Positions 1 through 10,867 of a stretch of 64,000 bases of DNA are shown in pieces (the stretch's first letter is position 1; every line of letters starts with the position of its first letter). A program made the translations under genes and the position numbers. Source of the DNA: Ceratopteris richardii (taxonomy: Eukaryota > Streptophyta > Polypodiopsida > Polypodiales > Pteridaceae); NCBI GenBank assembly GCA_020310875.1, contig CM035420.1:186451380-186515379 (forward strand), written 5' to 3'. The notes under the pieces are model-generated. The model saw nothing but the letters and a program-made list of their open reading frames with translations. It was not told the origin of the DNA and did no database searches.

Positions 1-534
1 AGAAGCATGTAGTGCACACACACATGGGGTAGAGACAAGAGAGACACAATGGAAGGTGAGAATCACACTTGTATTGCTCAAGAATAACTCTTACAAAACT
101 AGCTTAGACTAACTATCCTCAAACAAGCTAACCTCAAAAATGAACTATGTAGCTCTTTTTATAGTTTATAGACTAATTTTGGCCGGTTTCGAAGGTACTA
201 CCCAGCCTAGTTTAAAAATAGGTTCTAAATGTCATTTGGAGGTCCAAATGAAGTCTAAAAGATACCAAATTGGTATGAGCATTCAACCTAAGCTCTTCAA
301 GCTTGAGGACTCCTCAGCTTGCACAAAATGGAGTTGCTTGATACAAAATTGGGTATTCTATAATACATATGTTACGTGAGTGATGAAAATCATTGTTTGA
401 GTCTTTGAACAAAGTATTATAAAACATCTTTCTTGGAAAATTAATGTGTTTGGCCCCCTGAACTTCCTTCATTTCTCTTTCATATATTGCCTCTATGCTG
501 ATGCATGTGGCCATTGTCGATTACAGTACCAACA
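1..534 (-). repeat. 3' LTR of minus-strand element Gyp-A (left end outside window)
   Basis: This stretch aligns by eye with 44816-45291. Shared blocks include CAAGCTAACCTCAAA and TAGCTCTTTTTATAGTTT, followed by a common run around the CCAGCCTAG motif. The right end is CCAACA at 534, so on the minus strand the LTR starts TGTTGG. A polypurine tract follows immediately, which makes this the 3' LTR of an element lying to the right on the minus strand. Small plus-strand ORFs inside it have no coding support. Confidence 0.7.
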
Positions 535-1160
535 CCCCCTCCCTCTCGTGTCTATCATCCCCGACGAAACCTATTTGCAGGGCTTGACTGATGTACTTTT
601 GCAAGAGATCATGGGTGAGTATTTGTTCAGTGATGTGAAGACATCCTGTTAGATCTATTTCTAGTTTTTCCCAGTCGACTATCTCAGGTTCATCATGGGG
701 TGGGAGTCTATAATGCATTGAATACATCAGGTGTTTCCAAGCAAATTGTTGTAACAAGCAGGTCGTTTTGCTGATGAACACTGCGGAGCGATACTCCCAA
801 AAACCTATGGTAAACATCTCTTCAAAGGTTAATTTATAACATGCCAGTAAGTATTTAATTCTACAGTGCCATGGATAGCACAGCCTGAGCGATGGCGTTG
901 TACTCATATCGTAGACGAGATCACTGTTTCCATGCTCAAAACTTGGGATGGAAACATGTGGAGGTTTGATGTGTTTGAAGATTTTAAATTTGGTCTGCAT
1001 CAATTCAAAAATCTTTATGGTAATCTACAGAGCAACATCTATCATGTGGTGAAGTCGGGGGAGCAAGTGTTATATGGTAGCCATCATGTACTCAACAGTG
1101 GGGGGATGCTCCAAGAAAATCTAGTGAGCCTGATCAACTCTATCCAGTAGACTCAAACTT
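521..1160 (-). pseudogene. Gyp-A ORF3, C-terminal fragment
   Basis: An open stretch of 160 codons runs from 1003 down to 521. It continues upstream to about 1160 with three in-frame stops (for example after VDQAH and after ATI). I do not recognise the family from memory. It matches the C-terminal region of the extra 3' ORFs of Gyp-B and Gyp-C: FLEHPPT here versus FLEKNPT there, an EMF...E..S..F segment, and GDDRHEREG near the end versus RDDRVQEEG in Gyp-B. The frame runs through the polypurine tract into the LTR, as the Gyp-C frame does. Function is unknown; its position is that of env-like or accessory ORFs. This is a relic, because the N-terminal part is missing. Confidence 0.55.
535..550 (-). 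other. Polypurine tract of Gyp-A
   Basis: The plus strand reads CCCCCTCCCTCTC directly after the LTR terminus, so the minus strand is a G/A-rich tract ending at the LTR. This is the usual site priming plus-strand DNA synthesis in LTR retrotransposons. It fixes the orientation of Gyp-A. Confidence 0.7.
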
Positions 1161-1379
1161 GTACCTCTATGGTCAAACGTCATCAAATAAGGTACTCTTT
1201 CTCAAGACAAAGGTATAAAATCTGAAATTTTTGCATAAAGACTATAAATTTCTGATTTTAGAGCTAGTCTCCAAAAATTTTACCTCTCTTTGTGCCCCTT
1301 CATTTTTCAACCTACTTGCTTCATGAAAAGTTTATATACTTGCTTTGACCAAAGTTGCTATAGTTGCTTATATGCTTTT
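1161..1379. other. Unassigned junction between Gyp-A and Gyp-B
   Basis: AT-rich sequence with no recognisable gene. It lies between the last ORF3-like codons of Gyp-A and the first part of the Gyp-B LTR that I can align. The short frame starting at 1290 runs into the LTR and is not supported. Confidence 0.5.
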
Positions 1380-1739
1380 CTTGCTAAGAAGAAGGACACA
1401 CGAATTTCAATAGTTACTCTCTGTATTATGGCAAAAATAATTGCAATTGTGTCATCAAGTGACTTATGTACAGATGGACTAAGTTTGGTCCTTTCACACA
1501 AGAGACCAGCACTTTCTCTCAAAATCCCTAAAATCCTACTATTGTACGTAAATATTGTTGCATGCTTGAGGGAATGTGCATCTAGAGGAATCCTCTAGCG
1601 AATTTAAAAGGCTTTTATGTGCTCCTTGATGGGACAAGAAAAATAAAAATAGCAAAATCTTTGAAAAGTTTGTGGGCCTTCTCTTCCTCTCTTCTTTTCA
1701 TCACTTCTTTCTTTCTCTAACCTCTGACTTTTTGTTGCA
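1380..1739 (-). repeat. 3' LTR fragment of Gyp-B
   Basis: It aligns with the reverse complement of 19415-19770. Shared blocks are AGAAGGACACACGAATTTCA, TCCTTTCACACAAGAGAC and GCATCTAGAGGA. It also aligns with the LTRs of Gyp-C at 13310-13569 and 48300-48583. The right end is TTGTTGCA, so on the minus strand the LTR starts TGCAAC. Full copies in this window are about 0.9 kb, so more than half of this LTR is missing on the left. Confidence 0.7.
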
Positions 1740-1753
1740 CTCTCCCCCTCTTC
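1740..1753 (-). other. Polypurine tract of Gyp-B
   Basis: The plus strand reads CTCTCCCCCTCTTC directly after the LTR end. The tract next to the Gyp-C 3' LTR at 13570 is nearly identical. It shows that 1740-3138 is the 3' end of a minus-strand element. Confidence 0.75.
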
Positions 1754-2222
1754 ATCTTTGTTTTCCTTGATAGGCTTCATTTGGGTTTGCCTAAAAGGCC
1801 ACAAGTGGCTAGAGATTGCCCAATTTTCTTTTGGGGAAGGACTTTCATCAGCGTTGTTTGGTCTTCTAAAAGATTCTCTTTTAACTATTGATCTCCACTC
1901 GCTAGTGCTTGTTGTATTGTTTTTGCACTTGCACACAACTAGTAGTAGAGAATAACATAACCTTTGATCAGAAGTAATTATGGAAGTTCTCTTATGAAAG
2001 AGCTTTTTTCACCATTGCCTCTTTCTAACCTTTGGTCTTCTGGCTGGTGCTTCAAAGGTTCCATTTGTACTTCTTCATTTGCATCCACTAGGACCAGCTT
2101 CATTTACTTTGGTCTACGTCTTTTTTTCCTTTTGTATCTTCTTTAGCCTAATGTGTGCCCTTGCAGGGCTTTGGGTAGAGGTATTCATTTAAGCTCGAAT
2201 GATGTGTTACTTTTTTCTTTGA

Positions 2223-2281
2223 TCTTCTTCTTTTTCTTCTTCTTCTTCTTCTTCTTCTTCTTCTTCTTCTTCTTCTTCTTC
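2223..2281. repeat. (TTC)n microsatellite
   Basis: Nearly perfect TTC repeats, read GAA on the minus strand. They lie in the acidic tail region of the Gyp-B ORF3, where the Gyp-C copy has only CTTCTTCATCATCC. The Arg-rich minus frame through it is an out-of-frame reading of the repeat. Confidence 0.9.
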
Positions 2282-3133
2282 TACTTGATTCTCCCTTCAG
2301 ACATCCCTCCTCCTGAACTCTATCATCCCTGACAAGCTTTTGTTGGCAATGTGAGTAGATCTGATATACTTGTTGTTCTTTGGCATTGAACATATGAGCC
2401 TCGCAGATCACAAAGTGTTGTCATTGCTCCAATTTGACACCATCATTTGGAACCTATGGATTATTGACAAAAGTATACACTAATAAATGGGCATTTAGGT
2501 TTGATGACATCTTGAGGAAAATTTGGGAGTCCATTTCAAAAAAAAGAAAAATGCCTCTTCAAAATTTTGTAAATATGGACTAGGTAAAAACATGAGCCTC
2601 AAATAGTAGGCCATTATTGTAGCTCTGCTAGGTATGAGTGATAAATAAAAAAAAAGTGGGGCTACTCCTTGGTTGATACCTATAAAGTTGAGGAATGTAT
2701 ATTTTGCATATTTGAACAATCTCAAAATTTTGAGAATCATGCTTATTTGTGAGCTTGATAGTTAAATCCAGGATCAGTATGCTTTGTTAGCAAAAATTCT
2801 ATGGTACAGATCATATAATCTTATGTTGGTAAGAAGCAATGTGGCAGGCTCCATAGTAAGGGAAAATTAAGCCACTGCTTATTAATGTTTCCTTTCCTCT
2901 ATTCTTCCCAAAAATTAGCCATTGATGTCATCATGGCTCGAGACAAAAAGAAGGATTTACCTACAGTACATATGGTTCCTCTTGCCAATGTACTCTTAAG
3001 GTTGGATTCTTCTCCAAAAATTGTTTCTGCTAGACAAGATCGACCTCATTGAATTGTTCTTGTGTATAATAGAATGTGGTAGTTATGAAGTTTAAATCAT
3101 GGTCTAGATCCTTCTGGATGATTCTCTTAATAT

Positions 3134-3138
3134 ACCTA
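3134..3138. other. Target site duplication of Gyp-C, left copy (ACCTA)
   Basis: ACCTA precedes the LTR start TGTGTACC. The same five bases follow the other LTR end at 48584-48588. Five bases is the standard integrase footprint for gypsy elements. Confidence 0.85.
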
Positions 3139-3252
3139 TGTGTACCTAAGTCATAGAGCCTTAGGGACTTGTGTCAACTGAGACGACACCTCAATCGCCC
3201 CATAAGTGCATATATTGGTGGATTAATACATGTTTAACTATCAATCCATGAA
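3139..3252 (-). repeat. Gyp-C 3' LTR, left part
   Basis: It begins TGTGTACCTAAG and matches 47705-47818, including GGACTTGTGTCAA, TCAATCGCCCCA and ATCAATCCATGAA. The match stops abruptly at 3252, where TIR-1 begins, and resumes at 12803. Confidence 0.9.
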
Positions 3253-3284
3253 CATTAGGGGAAAAAGTGAACCCTACATGGGCC
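3253..3284 (+). repeat. TIR-1 left terminal inverted repeat
   Basis: Runs from CATTAGGGG to ATGGGCC. It pairs with 12771-12802 with two mismatches. Confidence 0.85.
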
Positions 3285-3429
3285 TTGTAAGGATCCCTAA
3301 TTTTTAGGGATTAAAATTAATCTTGTGTGGTATTGAGGAAGAAAAAAAACCACCAGTGGTTTTTAATTTAAAAATACTATTTCAAAGGGATCACAATTGA
3401 GTTTTTTTTTGTGTTGGATTCGTAGCTTT

Positions 3430-3905
3430 TAATAGCCGTTGGATATTACTGATCAATGCATGAGATTAACCAAGTTTTGTCTGGCAAAAAAGGACAAATT
3501 AGAGTGCTCGGTGTGTTTGGTTCGTGGGCATTCGAGGCCGTTAGATGCTCTCCATGGACGGATGTGATTGATAACTAAGTGTCTGGCATAAAACGACAAA
3601 ACAAGGCAATCACATCAGTTGAAAGATGTGGGAAAAAAGAAGAAAAGAAATTCGAACTCGCTGTTAATTGACGGACGTCCGATTTCTCTCAGGAACGCAT
3701 GCGATTGAAGTTTGGGTCTGGCAAAAGAGGACAAAAAGAGTCACATCATTGGAGGGAGATGGGGAGAAATTAAGAGAGAGAGTACCAAAATCGACAGCAG
3801 ATTCTCTATCCTCCGTTCGATGCATGAAGATCGGACGTATGGCATTCATCTCAGATTTTGCGTGGTTCGAAGTAGAATACAACCGTTGGATCTCTGAACA
3901 TCTAA
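3430..3905. repeat. Subterminal degenerate repeats of TIR-1
   Basis: Three or four diverged units share GCATG(A/C)GATT, (T/G)GTCTGGCAAAA and GGACAAA, with variants of CCGTTGGAT between them. GTCTGGCA recurs near 3478, 3581 and 3714. Subterminal repeats are common transposase-binding regions in plant DNA transposons. The small frames here (3664-3913) are repetitive and unsupported. Confidence 0.55.
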
Positions 3906-4277
3906 TGGCCTAAAAACAAACTTTTCCTACATTTAATGCCATGGCCTGGGAGCCATCTGATGAATATCATATCCAATGGACTCTATTAAAAGATTCTCAA
4001 TCTTCTCCAAGGACAATCTTATGCTTTGGATCCATAGCCCATCGGAAGGTGCACAAGCAAAGGTGCATCTGCCTCCTTATTTCAAGCTCCACCATTGGAT
4101 ATCCTCAATATCCAAGGGTAGAGATCAAACTACTGTTAAAATGTGCAGTTACACTACAGGCATTTTAAAGTTCTTTCTGGTTCTTAGGAGTGGTAGGGGT
4201 GTGATAAATCAGAGGCCCTGTAACTTAATTTTCCCAATTAACTTACTCGATCAACAGTTCGTTAATGTTCAAGACTC

Positions 4278-4644
4278 TAGTTAATACAGATTACTGTCAA
4301 AACTCTGGTTAGACTTTAACAATACGTAACACCGGAATATTCATTACCATCGCACAGACTTATTATCCGTATTTAACCTTACTGTGTTAATCACAACTTA
4401 ATGTAATTAAACAAAGGCAAGAACAAGAATACTCAGATCTCAAAAATGCTGCACTACGACGACGTCTCCACAGGCCGCAATCACCCAGATAGACAGTCTG
4501 GCGATCCCGCTTGTCGTTACCGGAGCGTCACTACACTGTCTTTTCATTTGACTGATAAACAGATACATCACTTTGCAACCACCTTTCGGTTCGTGCGGTA
4601 TAGGAAAAATGTGAAATTACAATATGCCAATCCGGCGGCTTACA
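4278..4644 (-). repeat. Gyp-D 3' LTR
   Basis: It matches 12209-12574 closely. Shared blocks include CACAGACTTATTATCCGTAT, GCTGCACTACGACGACGTCT and TGACTGATAAACAGATACAT. The right end TTACA gives TGTAA on the minus strand. Confidence 0.85.
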
Positions 4645-4686
4645 TTGGCATGCACGGTGGACTTGAACCCGCAACGGAAAGAAAAT

Positions 4687-6767
4687 TTAGGGCTCATCTA
4701 CGATACCCTGTATATACATGGTGCGAGCTAATTTAAAAGTTCTGGAAATTTTCTGCTTTAAAGAATCCAGCATTAGTTTTAAGGTTTCTGGTTCGACTAA
4801 TTGTGCGTTAGTATGAACAGAGCTTGCGGCAATCACTTGACTCATTAAAAGATCAGCCTGTGTCTGCAAAAAGGCCTCTTGCAGGTAGAAATCATTTGCA
4901 AGGGCGGCATCGTGACTCAATTTCATATCTTCGATTTGTTTATCTATTCTGGATAAATGCTTTGCTTGATAATCGAGCTGCTTTTCTCTTCTCTCTAGTT
5001 CTTCAGATTGAAACTGCATGGTTTTGTAGTAGGCTTTGATTTCCTTCTGCACTCCTTCAAATTCCTTCTTCAATTTGAGATATCTGCCAAGCTCTTCCTG
5101 TAACTCCTGATCACGCTTGAACAGGGTTTTGGTAGTCTTATGCAGCTCTGCTTCAGCTTTAAGTACATTGCTGACCAGAGACTGAGAGGCTTCTTCTAAT
5201 ATGCTATATGCTTCCCGCGTGCTATGCAGTTCATGGCCGATGGCAGTCATTGCATCTGTTTTATCAGTGATTTCTTGCTTCAACGTGCTGATTTCTGTAT
5301 CCTTTTGACACAGCAAAGCATCTTTCTGTGCTAGCTGATCTTGAAGCTATTGAATGTGTAAGTGTAGACCATGATTTTTTGCCTTAACTGCATCGACTTC
5401 TTCCTGTAGGGGAGTAATTTTGCTTCTAAGATATCGACTTTATGCTGCAATTCTTGACAAATATTATCAGTGACCATTCAAAGTTGCAGCGGTAGCTGCT
5501 GTTGGAATTGGATGAGCAATCGACCCCTGGCCTCTAATTCAGTAAACATGGGAACCGGAAGAGGAGAAGGAAGTGGCTGGGATGAAGAGGCTGATAAGAG
5601 GTGGGGGGAGGATGGTGGAGAATAATTAGGCGAAGAGGATGAGGAATCCGGTGCTTCAGAGACAATAGATTGAACAGGTACAATGGGCTCGACCGAAGGC
5701 ATTGGTGGAGGAGTGGGTATAAGAGTGTTGGATACCAACACTATGACGGGATTCTGCTGCGTAGTCGCTTCAATTTGGTTAATTGTCGTTTCCACCAAAG
5801 CGATCACTTCATTAACAATGTCAGCGACAATGGCTTGCACATCTGCTTGGGTCTACTGCTGAGAATCCTCCCGAGAAGAACTTGCTTCGGAATCAGCAGT
5901 AGACATGCCTTGTTCCTGTTGCCAGAGGGGAGAAGAGTGGTCAGAAGAATCAAGGTGGATCGAAGTTGCGGTGTCATGGAAGATCTCTTCTTCATGGGCT
6001 GCGGTGGAACCTTGCACTTGACTTTCAGACGGGCTTATGTGATGGCGTTTTTGGCGAAGGAGTTGAAACAAATCGGCATCATCATCCTCGTCTTCATCTT
6101 CAAGCATCCTAGTGGATTCTTCATGCAGTAAGAACGGTGCATTGGGTCGAGGCTGCGCGGCTTGAATGGTGGGAAAAAGGAACGTAAGGATGTGGGGAAG
6201 ACGTGATCGTGGAAGATCACCTTTGTTAACTTGCTTAATAATCGTAACGCATTCACGGTGAATGCGCCGGAAATAGAACGAAGCAAAATTAACATGCTCA
6301 CGAGAAGCCATGTCAATCATCGAGTAAAATGGGCATGAAATCACGTAAGTACGTTTCTGTAAATTAAGGATAGCAACTAGAAACTGTAAGGCGATACGTT
6401 CAGGATCAGGGTGACACAAAATGGCATACTCATTCGATGAGTGCCGTGGGAACAATTCGACCATAGTGCCTATCGGAAGGAGAGGACCATTCTCCAATCC
6501 TTCCATAGGAAGACGGAAAGCTGTAGCGAATGAGGCTAACATGATTACTACGCGAGACGGTAAACAGGTAATCGGCCAACTCTGCTCCGTAGCAGGTGTG
6601 GCGGCGATGGCAGCAATAATTTGCATGTAAAAAGGGTGACACTCCACTGAATGCCAAGGCAATTCAACGAAGTTCGACAGGCCGCGGATACGCAAGAACT
6701 CACTCATATCCTGAGGGAGTCCGTCACAGAAGGTAGCGAAATTGGCTAACGCTTCCATGATGCGCAC
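4687..6767 (-). pseudogene. Gyp-D 3' ORF (globular plus coiled coil)
   Basis: One long reading of about 690 codons starts at MRIMEALANF (6767). A 304-codon N-terminal part ends in an acidic run (EDEDEDDDAD) and a Ser/Gln-rich tail. A TAG stop near 5852 is followed in the same frame by a Pro/Ser-rich linker. After a frame change, 5316-4687 gives 209 codons of heptad-rich coiled coil (for example YLKLKKEFEGVQKEIKAY). No transmembrane segment or Cys-rich env pattern is evident. The position after integrase matches the ORF3 of Gyp-A, B, C and G, but I could not align the N-terminal part with theirs. Family not recognised. Confidence 0.6.
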
Positions 6768-7085
6768 ACGAAGTCACAAGAACACGAATACTAAGCAAAC
6801 ACAGAAAACAGAGCGCACAGAACACACAGACACAATAGCGATTAACAGTGAAAAGAAGAAGATTAAGTAGACACTTGGTAACGGGAGGCGACCGAAAACC
6901 CTAATCATCGTGCGGTATGGAAATGATAACCTTCATAATTACGGCGTGCATGCATGAGCAGAATCAATAACACAGGGCGGCTTAATCATATTTAGGTAGC
7001 AAAACGAGGAGGTTTACGATTTATAGTCAGCCAAAATACGAAAATAAAAAGAAAATAAGTGACACACGGAATAACGAGGGACATG
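6768..7085. other. Spacer between Gyp-D integrase and 3' ORF
   Basis: About 320 bp with no gene-like feature. It might carry a promoter or splice site for the 3' ORF, but I see no specific signal. Confidence 0.5.
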
Positions 7086-8160
7086 TCAACGGTGATAAAG
7101 CGGTTGGTGATATGGGCATAGCTTTGAACCATTAATCACTTTAGGAAGAGGAATTCCGATCAAGGTAGTCAACCGAAAAGTAGTTGGTCCCACTTGCTCA
7201 CTAATTTGGTAAGGACCGAACCACCGTAATTTAAATTTTCCAGCAGAACAATTTGATTTAGCATTATAAAACAGCACAAGTTGGCCCTTTCCCAACGATG
7301 TTCATCCAAGGCTTTGAGTGTGTCCAACCGAAATGGCAAAGAGTCTTCGGGTAACAGTTTTTGAGTTATGGCCACGCGTAAGCTTGGCACGACAATCTCC
7401 ATCGGCGCGATTGCTTCCAACCCATAAACAAGCTTGAGAGGGGTCATTCCGGTTGCAACTTTGTATGTAGTCTGCTATGCCCATAACACTGCAGGTAGTA
7501 ATTGATCCCATCTTTCTGGAGATTCCATGATCAATTTACGAAGCATACTCAACAACGTCTTGTTGGTACTTTCAACTAAACCATTAGCACGAGGATAGTA
7601 CGGTGAACTGAATTTATGCAGAATTTGAAAAGTATGCATTAGTACTCGCATTAAATTGTTAGCAAAATGGGTTCCTTGGTCTGTCACAAGTTCCAGAGGT
7701 AATCCATAACGCGGGAAAACGTCCTTCATCAAGCATTTTGCTACCGAAACAATTGTGGTGGTCTGTAAGGCCCAAGCTTCTGCCCATCTGGTAGCGTAAT
7801 TTGTACATGTCAGAATGTAGCGATTATTGCTAAGGGTCGCTGGTGGTGTGATTGGTCCAATAAAATCAAGACCCCACTTCCAAAAGGGTTCCAAAGGTAA
7901 GACATGTTGCAGAGGAAAGAAGTGGCGCTGTAATGGCTGTCCAGATCGCTGACAAGTGTCACACTACTGCACAAACAGAGTCACATCTTTGTACGTAGTA
8001 GGCCACCAAAGGCCACTTTGCAGAATTTTCCGGTGAGTAAGATCTGCTGCAAAATGTCCACCGGAGGGTATTGAATGTGCCATAGCAAGAACCGAGTCTA
8101 CTTCATGTGGGGGAATACAGTGAAGTAAGACACCCGTATGATCCATATAATACAACTATC
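7086..8160 (-). pseudogene. Gyp-D integrase
   Basis: Reading on the minus strand, the zinc-binding region has SIPSGGHFAADLTHRKIL, GLWWPTTYKD and CDTCQRSGQP, the expected HHCC pattern. The core has WGLDFIGPITPPA, TDQGTHFANN and YYPRANGLVESTNK, covering the D, D and E positions. Then come MTPLKLVYGLEA and a C-terminal region GPYQISEQVGPTTFRL ending at 7086. Stops occur before CDT and after LPAVLWA, with a frame change near 7300. No chromodomain is visible. It would join element cDNA to host DNA, but is inactive as written. Confidence 0.8.
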
Positions 8161-8164
8161 CTAC

Positions 8165-8830
8165 AATCAACTGGAAACTGCAATTTTTCAGCGCATAGAA
8201 GAAGGTGTATGAGGAGGAAGACATCCATCAGTCAGAAAAGTTAACAACATATCATAGTAGGTAGACGGTACAGGAGGTTCTGCCGATTCGTCATGAGCCG
8301 TTTCAGTAATGTAAATTGCTGGTGTGGTGTCATCAACACCCACCGGAGCTTCACCGGAATCCAACCGAGAGAGAAAATCTGCTAATGCATATGCGGTGCC
8401 GGGTCGATGAATCACTTCATAATCGAACTCCTGCAGCAATAAAACCCAACGAGCCAAGCGACCACCTAAATGTTGCTACTAGACCAGATATACAAGTGCG
8501 GCATGATCCACGTGAAAGGTGAATTTTCGGCCTAGCAAATAATGCCGGAATTTCTTCACAGAATACACCAACCCGAGACATTCTCTTTCGGTAACTGAAT
8601 AATTCCTTTTTGCAGAAGCGAGTCGGCGACTTGCATAGTAGACAGGCCGAAACCATTTATCCGTTTACTGCATTAAAACACTGCCAATGGCTATATCCGA
8701 TGCATCTACAAAGACATGGAATGAGCGGTTCCAATCAGGAGGTTGGGAAATTGGCGCTTGCATCAATAATCCTTTTAGACGATCGAATGCAGTTTGGCAT
8801 TCCGGAGTCCATTCGAACTATCGTGGAGTA
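8165..8830 (-). pseudogene. Gyp-D RNase H domain
   Basis: Minus-strand frames give SFHVFVDASDIAIGSVLMQ, RPVYYASRRL, RNYSVTERECLGLVYSVKKF, HYLLGRKFTFHVDHAAL and VIHRPGTAYALADFLSRL. These are standard gypsy RNase H blocks with catalytic D, E and D present. At least two stops lie inside (after VLMQ and after ALVYLV). It continues the RT at 8818-9900 and precedes integrase. Confidence 0.75.
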
Positions 8831-10866
8831 CTAGTCATTAGCCGATTAAGTGGTGTTGCTAAATGGGCTAACCACCGTAGATGCCTGCCATGCAACCGGA
8901 TTTGACCCAAGAAGCGCATAACTTCTTTCGGCGTTGTAGGGACAGGTGCTTCCAACACAGCTGCAACTTTGTCTGGATTGACTTGGATACCTTGTGCATA
9001 TATAATATGTCTAAGGAGTTTACCATAAGAGACTGCAAAAACAGACTTTGTCCGGTTCAGGCAGAGTCGGTATTCACGGCATTTCTCAAAGCAGCATCGT
9101 AAATGATACAGGTGCGCCGCAATCTTGCCAAATAAGGAGAAGTCATCTAGATAGACTTGCATAAAAGTAGTCAGGTAGGGTGAAAAGACTTCGTGCATGC
9201 AGCATTGAAATGTGCTGGGAGCATTCCTTAAGCCAAACCACATGACTGTACAAGCATACACATCCCAATTCGTAATGAAGGCTGTTTTAGGTATGTCCTG
9301 CTCAGCCATGCGCACCTGGTTATAACCACTATAACCATTGAGAAATGAATACATCTCATGCCCGGCCACCCTGTCTAGCATTGTGTCGAGAAAGGGGAGA
9401 GGAAATGGATCAGGTACTGTGGCCGCATTCAATTTCCGGTAATCCACACAGATTCGTAGCTGCTTATTTTTCTTTGGAACAATAACGATCGGAGATATCC
9501 ATTCAGCATGTTCGATTGGTACAATGAATCCCACCTTCAATAACCGATCGAGTTTTGCCTTGACCTGTGCTACATAATTGGGATCCATTCGGTAACTGGA
9601 TTGTTTAATTGGATTCGCCTCTGGTTTGAGCACGACCCGATGTTGATAGATCCGTGGATCAAGACCCTTCATATCGCAATAGTCCCAAGCAAAAACATCA
9701 GAAAACTCACGCAGGAGCCGGATCAAATCTTCTTGGAATGCCTCGGACAGTCCTGCTTTAATCTTAACAGGTCGCGGGTTAACTTCATCACCCAAATTAT
9801 AGGTTATTAACTGGTCTTCCAAGACATAAAATTGACGAGGTTTCCCCAAGTCGTCAGCTGACTGTAAAAGTTGATGTAGAGTGGCTCCATCCATAGTACC
9901 ATAATCATTTGCATCTGTATCTCCGATCACGGGAACAACCGTATAGGCTGTCGGGCTCCATTTGTCTGCTACAGCTTGAAGATCTATAGTACCCAAGGAA
10001 ATCAAATCTTTATTGTTCTTTAGAAACGCCTCTTCTTCATCGTTAGATAAACCATCCAACATGTGGACCGGCTCCGCTACATATGGTCTGGCATGAAGTT
10101 CGCAAGGCTGAATGGCATCCAGTTTAACAACATATTTACGGTGATTATCTTTGAAAGTCAATTCCTGCGCGGACCAATCCTGTATAACTTTGGCTTGTTT
10201 CAACCATGGTCGACCGAAAAGGAGATTATAGTCGAGACTGGATTCTGGTAGTTCTAAGACTACAAAAGTCATTTTGAACGTGGTACCCTGCAAAGTAATC
10301 GGGATATTCCGGACTAGTCCCATCGGATGGACTCGGGATTGATCTGCCATTCTAACAAAGAATTGGACGGGCTCGATTTGTGTTCACCCCAGCTTTTTGC
10401 AGAGAGTTGTAGTTGCTATATTCACACCCGAACCACCATCAATTAACACTTGTGTAATCTTGTGATTTTTATGCCAGACAGTTATTAAGGGGACTGAATG
10501 ATCCACCGTAGAGTCAGTTTTCGGTTGTATTGTTGCAGTCACCGGAGTACTCGGCGGTCCAAGACTGACCTGTTGCTGGAATTGCTGCCTAACTCCGGGT
10601 ACCAAGGTGAGTAGCTGCCCCAAAGGGAGTGTAATTGAAGCCTTAGAGAGAATATCCCAAACTTGCTCTATCTGAATTGTACTCTTCACCGATTCTGATG
10701 ATGATTCTCCTATTATTGGGGTAGAGTCTTGTTCATATGCTCTCGCCTTTGGCAGGGGAGCCTGTGTCACCGGAAGTGGATCTGGGAACACCGTTGGCTC
10801 TTTAGCGGCCCATTGACTAGCTTTGGTATACATTCGCTGCTGTTCACGGATACCTGGTTCAAACAC
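8818..10866 (-). pseudogene. Gyp-D protease and reverse transcriptase
   Basis: The protease active-site region reads QVLIDGGSGVNIA, with DGG instead of DTG/DSG. One TGA stop follows near 10380, and then a 510-codon open frame (10350-8818) runs from YNLLFGRPWL through RT. RT blocks visible are WISPIVIVPKKN, LRICVDYRKLN, FLNGYSGYNQV, ATG-less FGLRNAPSTF and MQVYLDDFSLFG (the YLDD catalytic pair), then GIQVNPDKV in the thumb. Some usually invariant residues are changed (CTVMWFGLRNAP for the usual RVMPFGL.NAP). It is nearly open but probably inactive. Confidence 0.8.
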
Positions 10867-10867
10867 C

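Larger units (their letters stand above)
1754..3138 (-). pseudogene. Gyp-B ORF3, C-terminal half (interrupted at 3138)
   Basis: Minus-strand pieces align in order with Gyp-C 13585-14880. Reading on the minus strand from 3138 these are YIKRIIQKDLDHDLNF, then FLEKNPTLRVH, then YTFLNFIGINQG and TIMAYYLRLMFLPSPY, then VRDDRVQEEGC. Gyp-C has YIKRTTQKELDQQLNF, FLEKNPTLHVH, YTFLNYMGINQG and TIMAIYSRLMFLPSLY. Conservation of protein motifs between two diverged copies suggests past coding selection. Stops and shifts make it a relic. Its upstream part resumes at 48589 beyond the Gyp-C insertion. Function unknown. Confidence 0.65.

Noticed and set aside
2148..2411. Minus-strand frame with a long poly-Arg run
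   Set aside because: It reads the (TTC)n microsatellite in one of three frames; other parts have no homology. The supported ORF3 reading uses another frame.
4645..4680. Possible tRNA gene next to the Gyp-D LTR
   Set aside because: Only a T-arm-like stretch is visible; no acceptor stem, D-arm or anticodon arm can be built. Kept only as a possible primer-site question.
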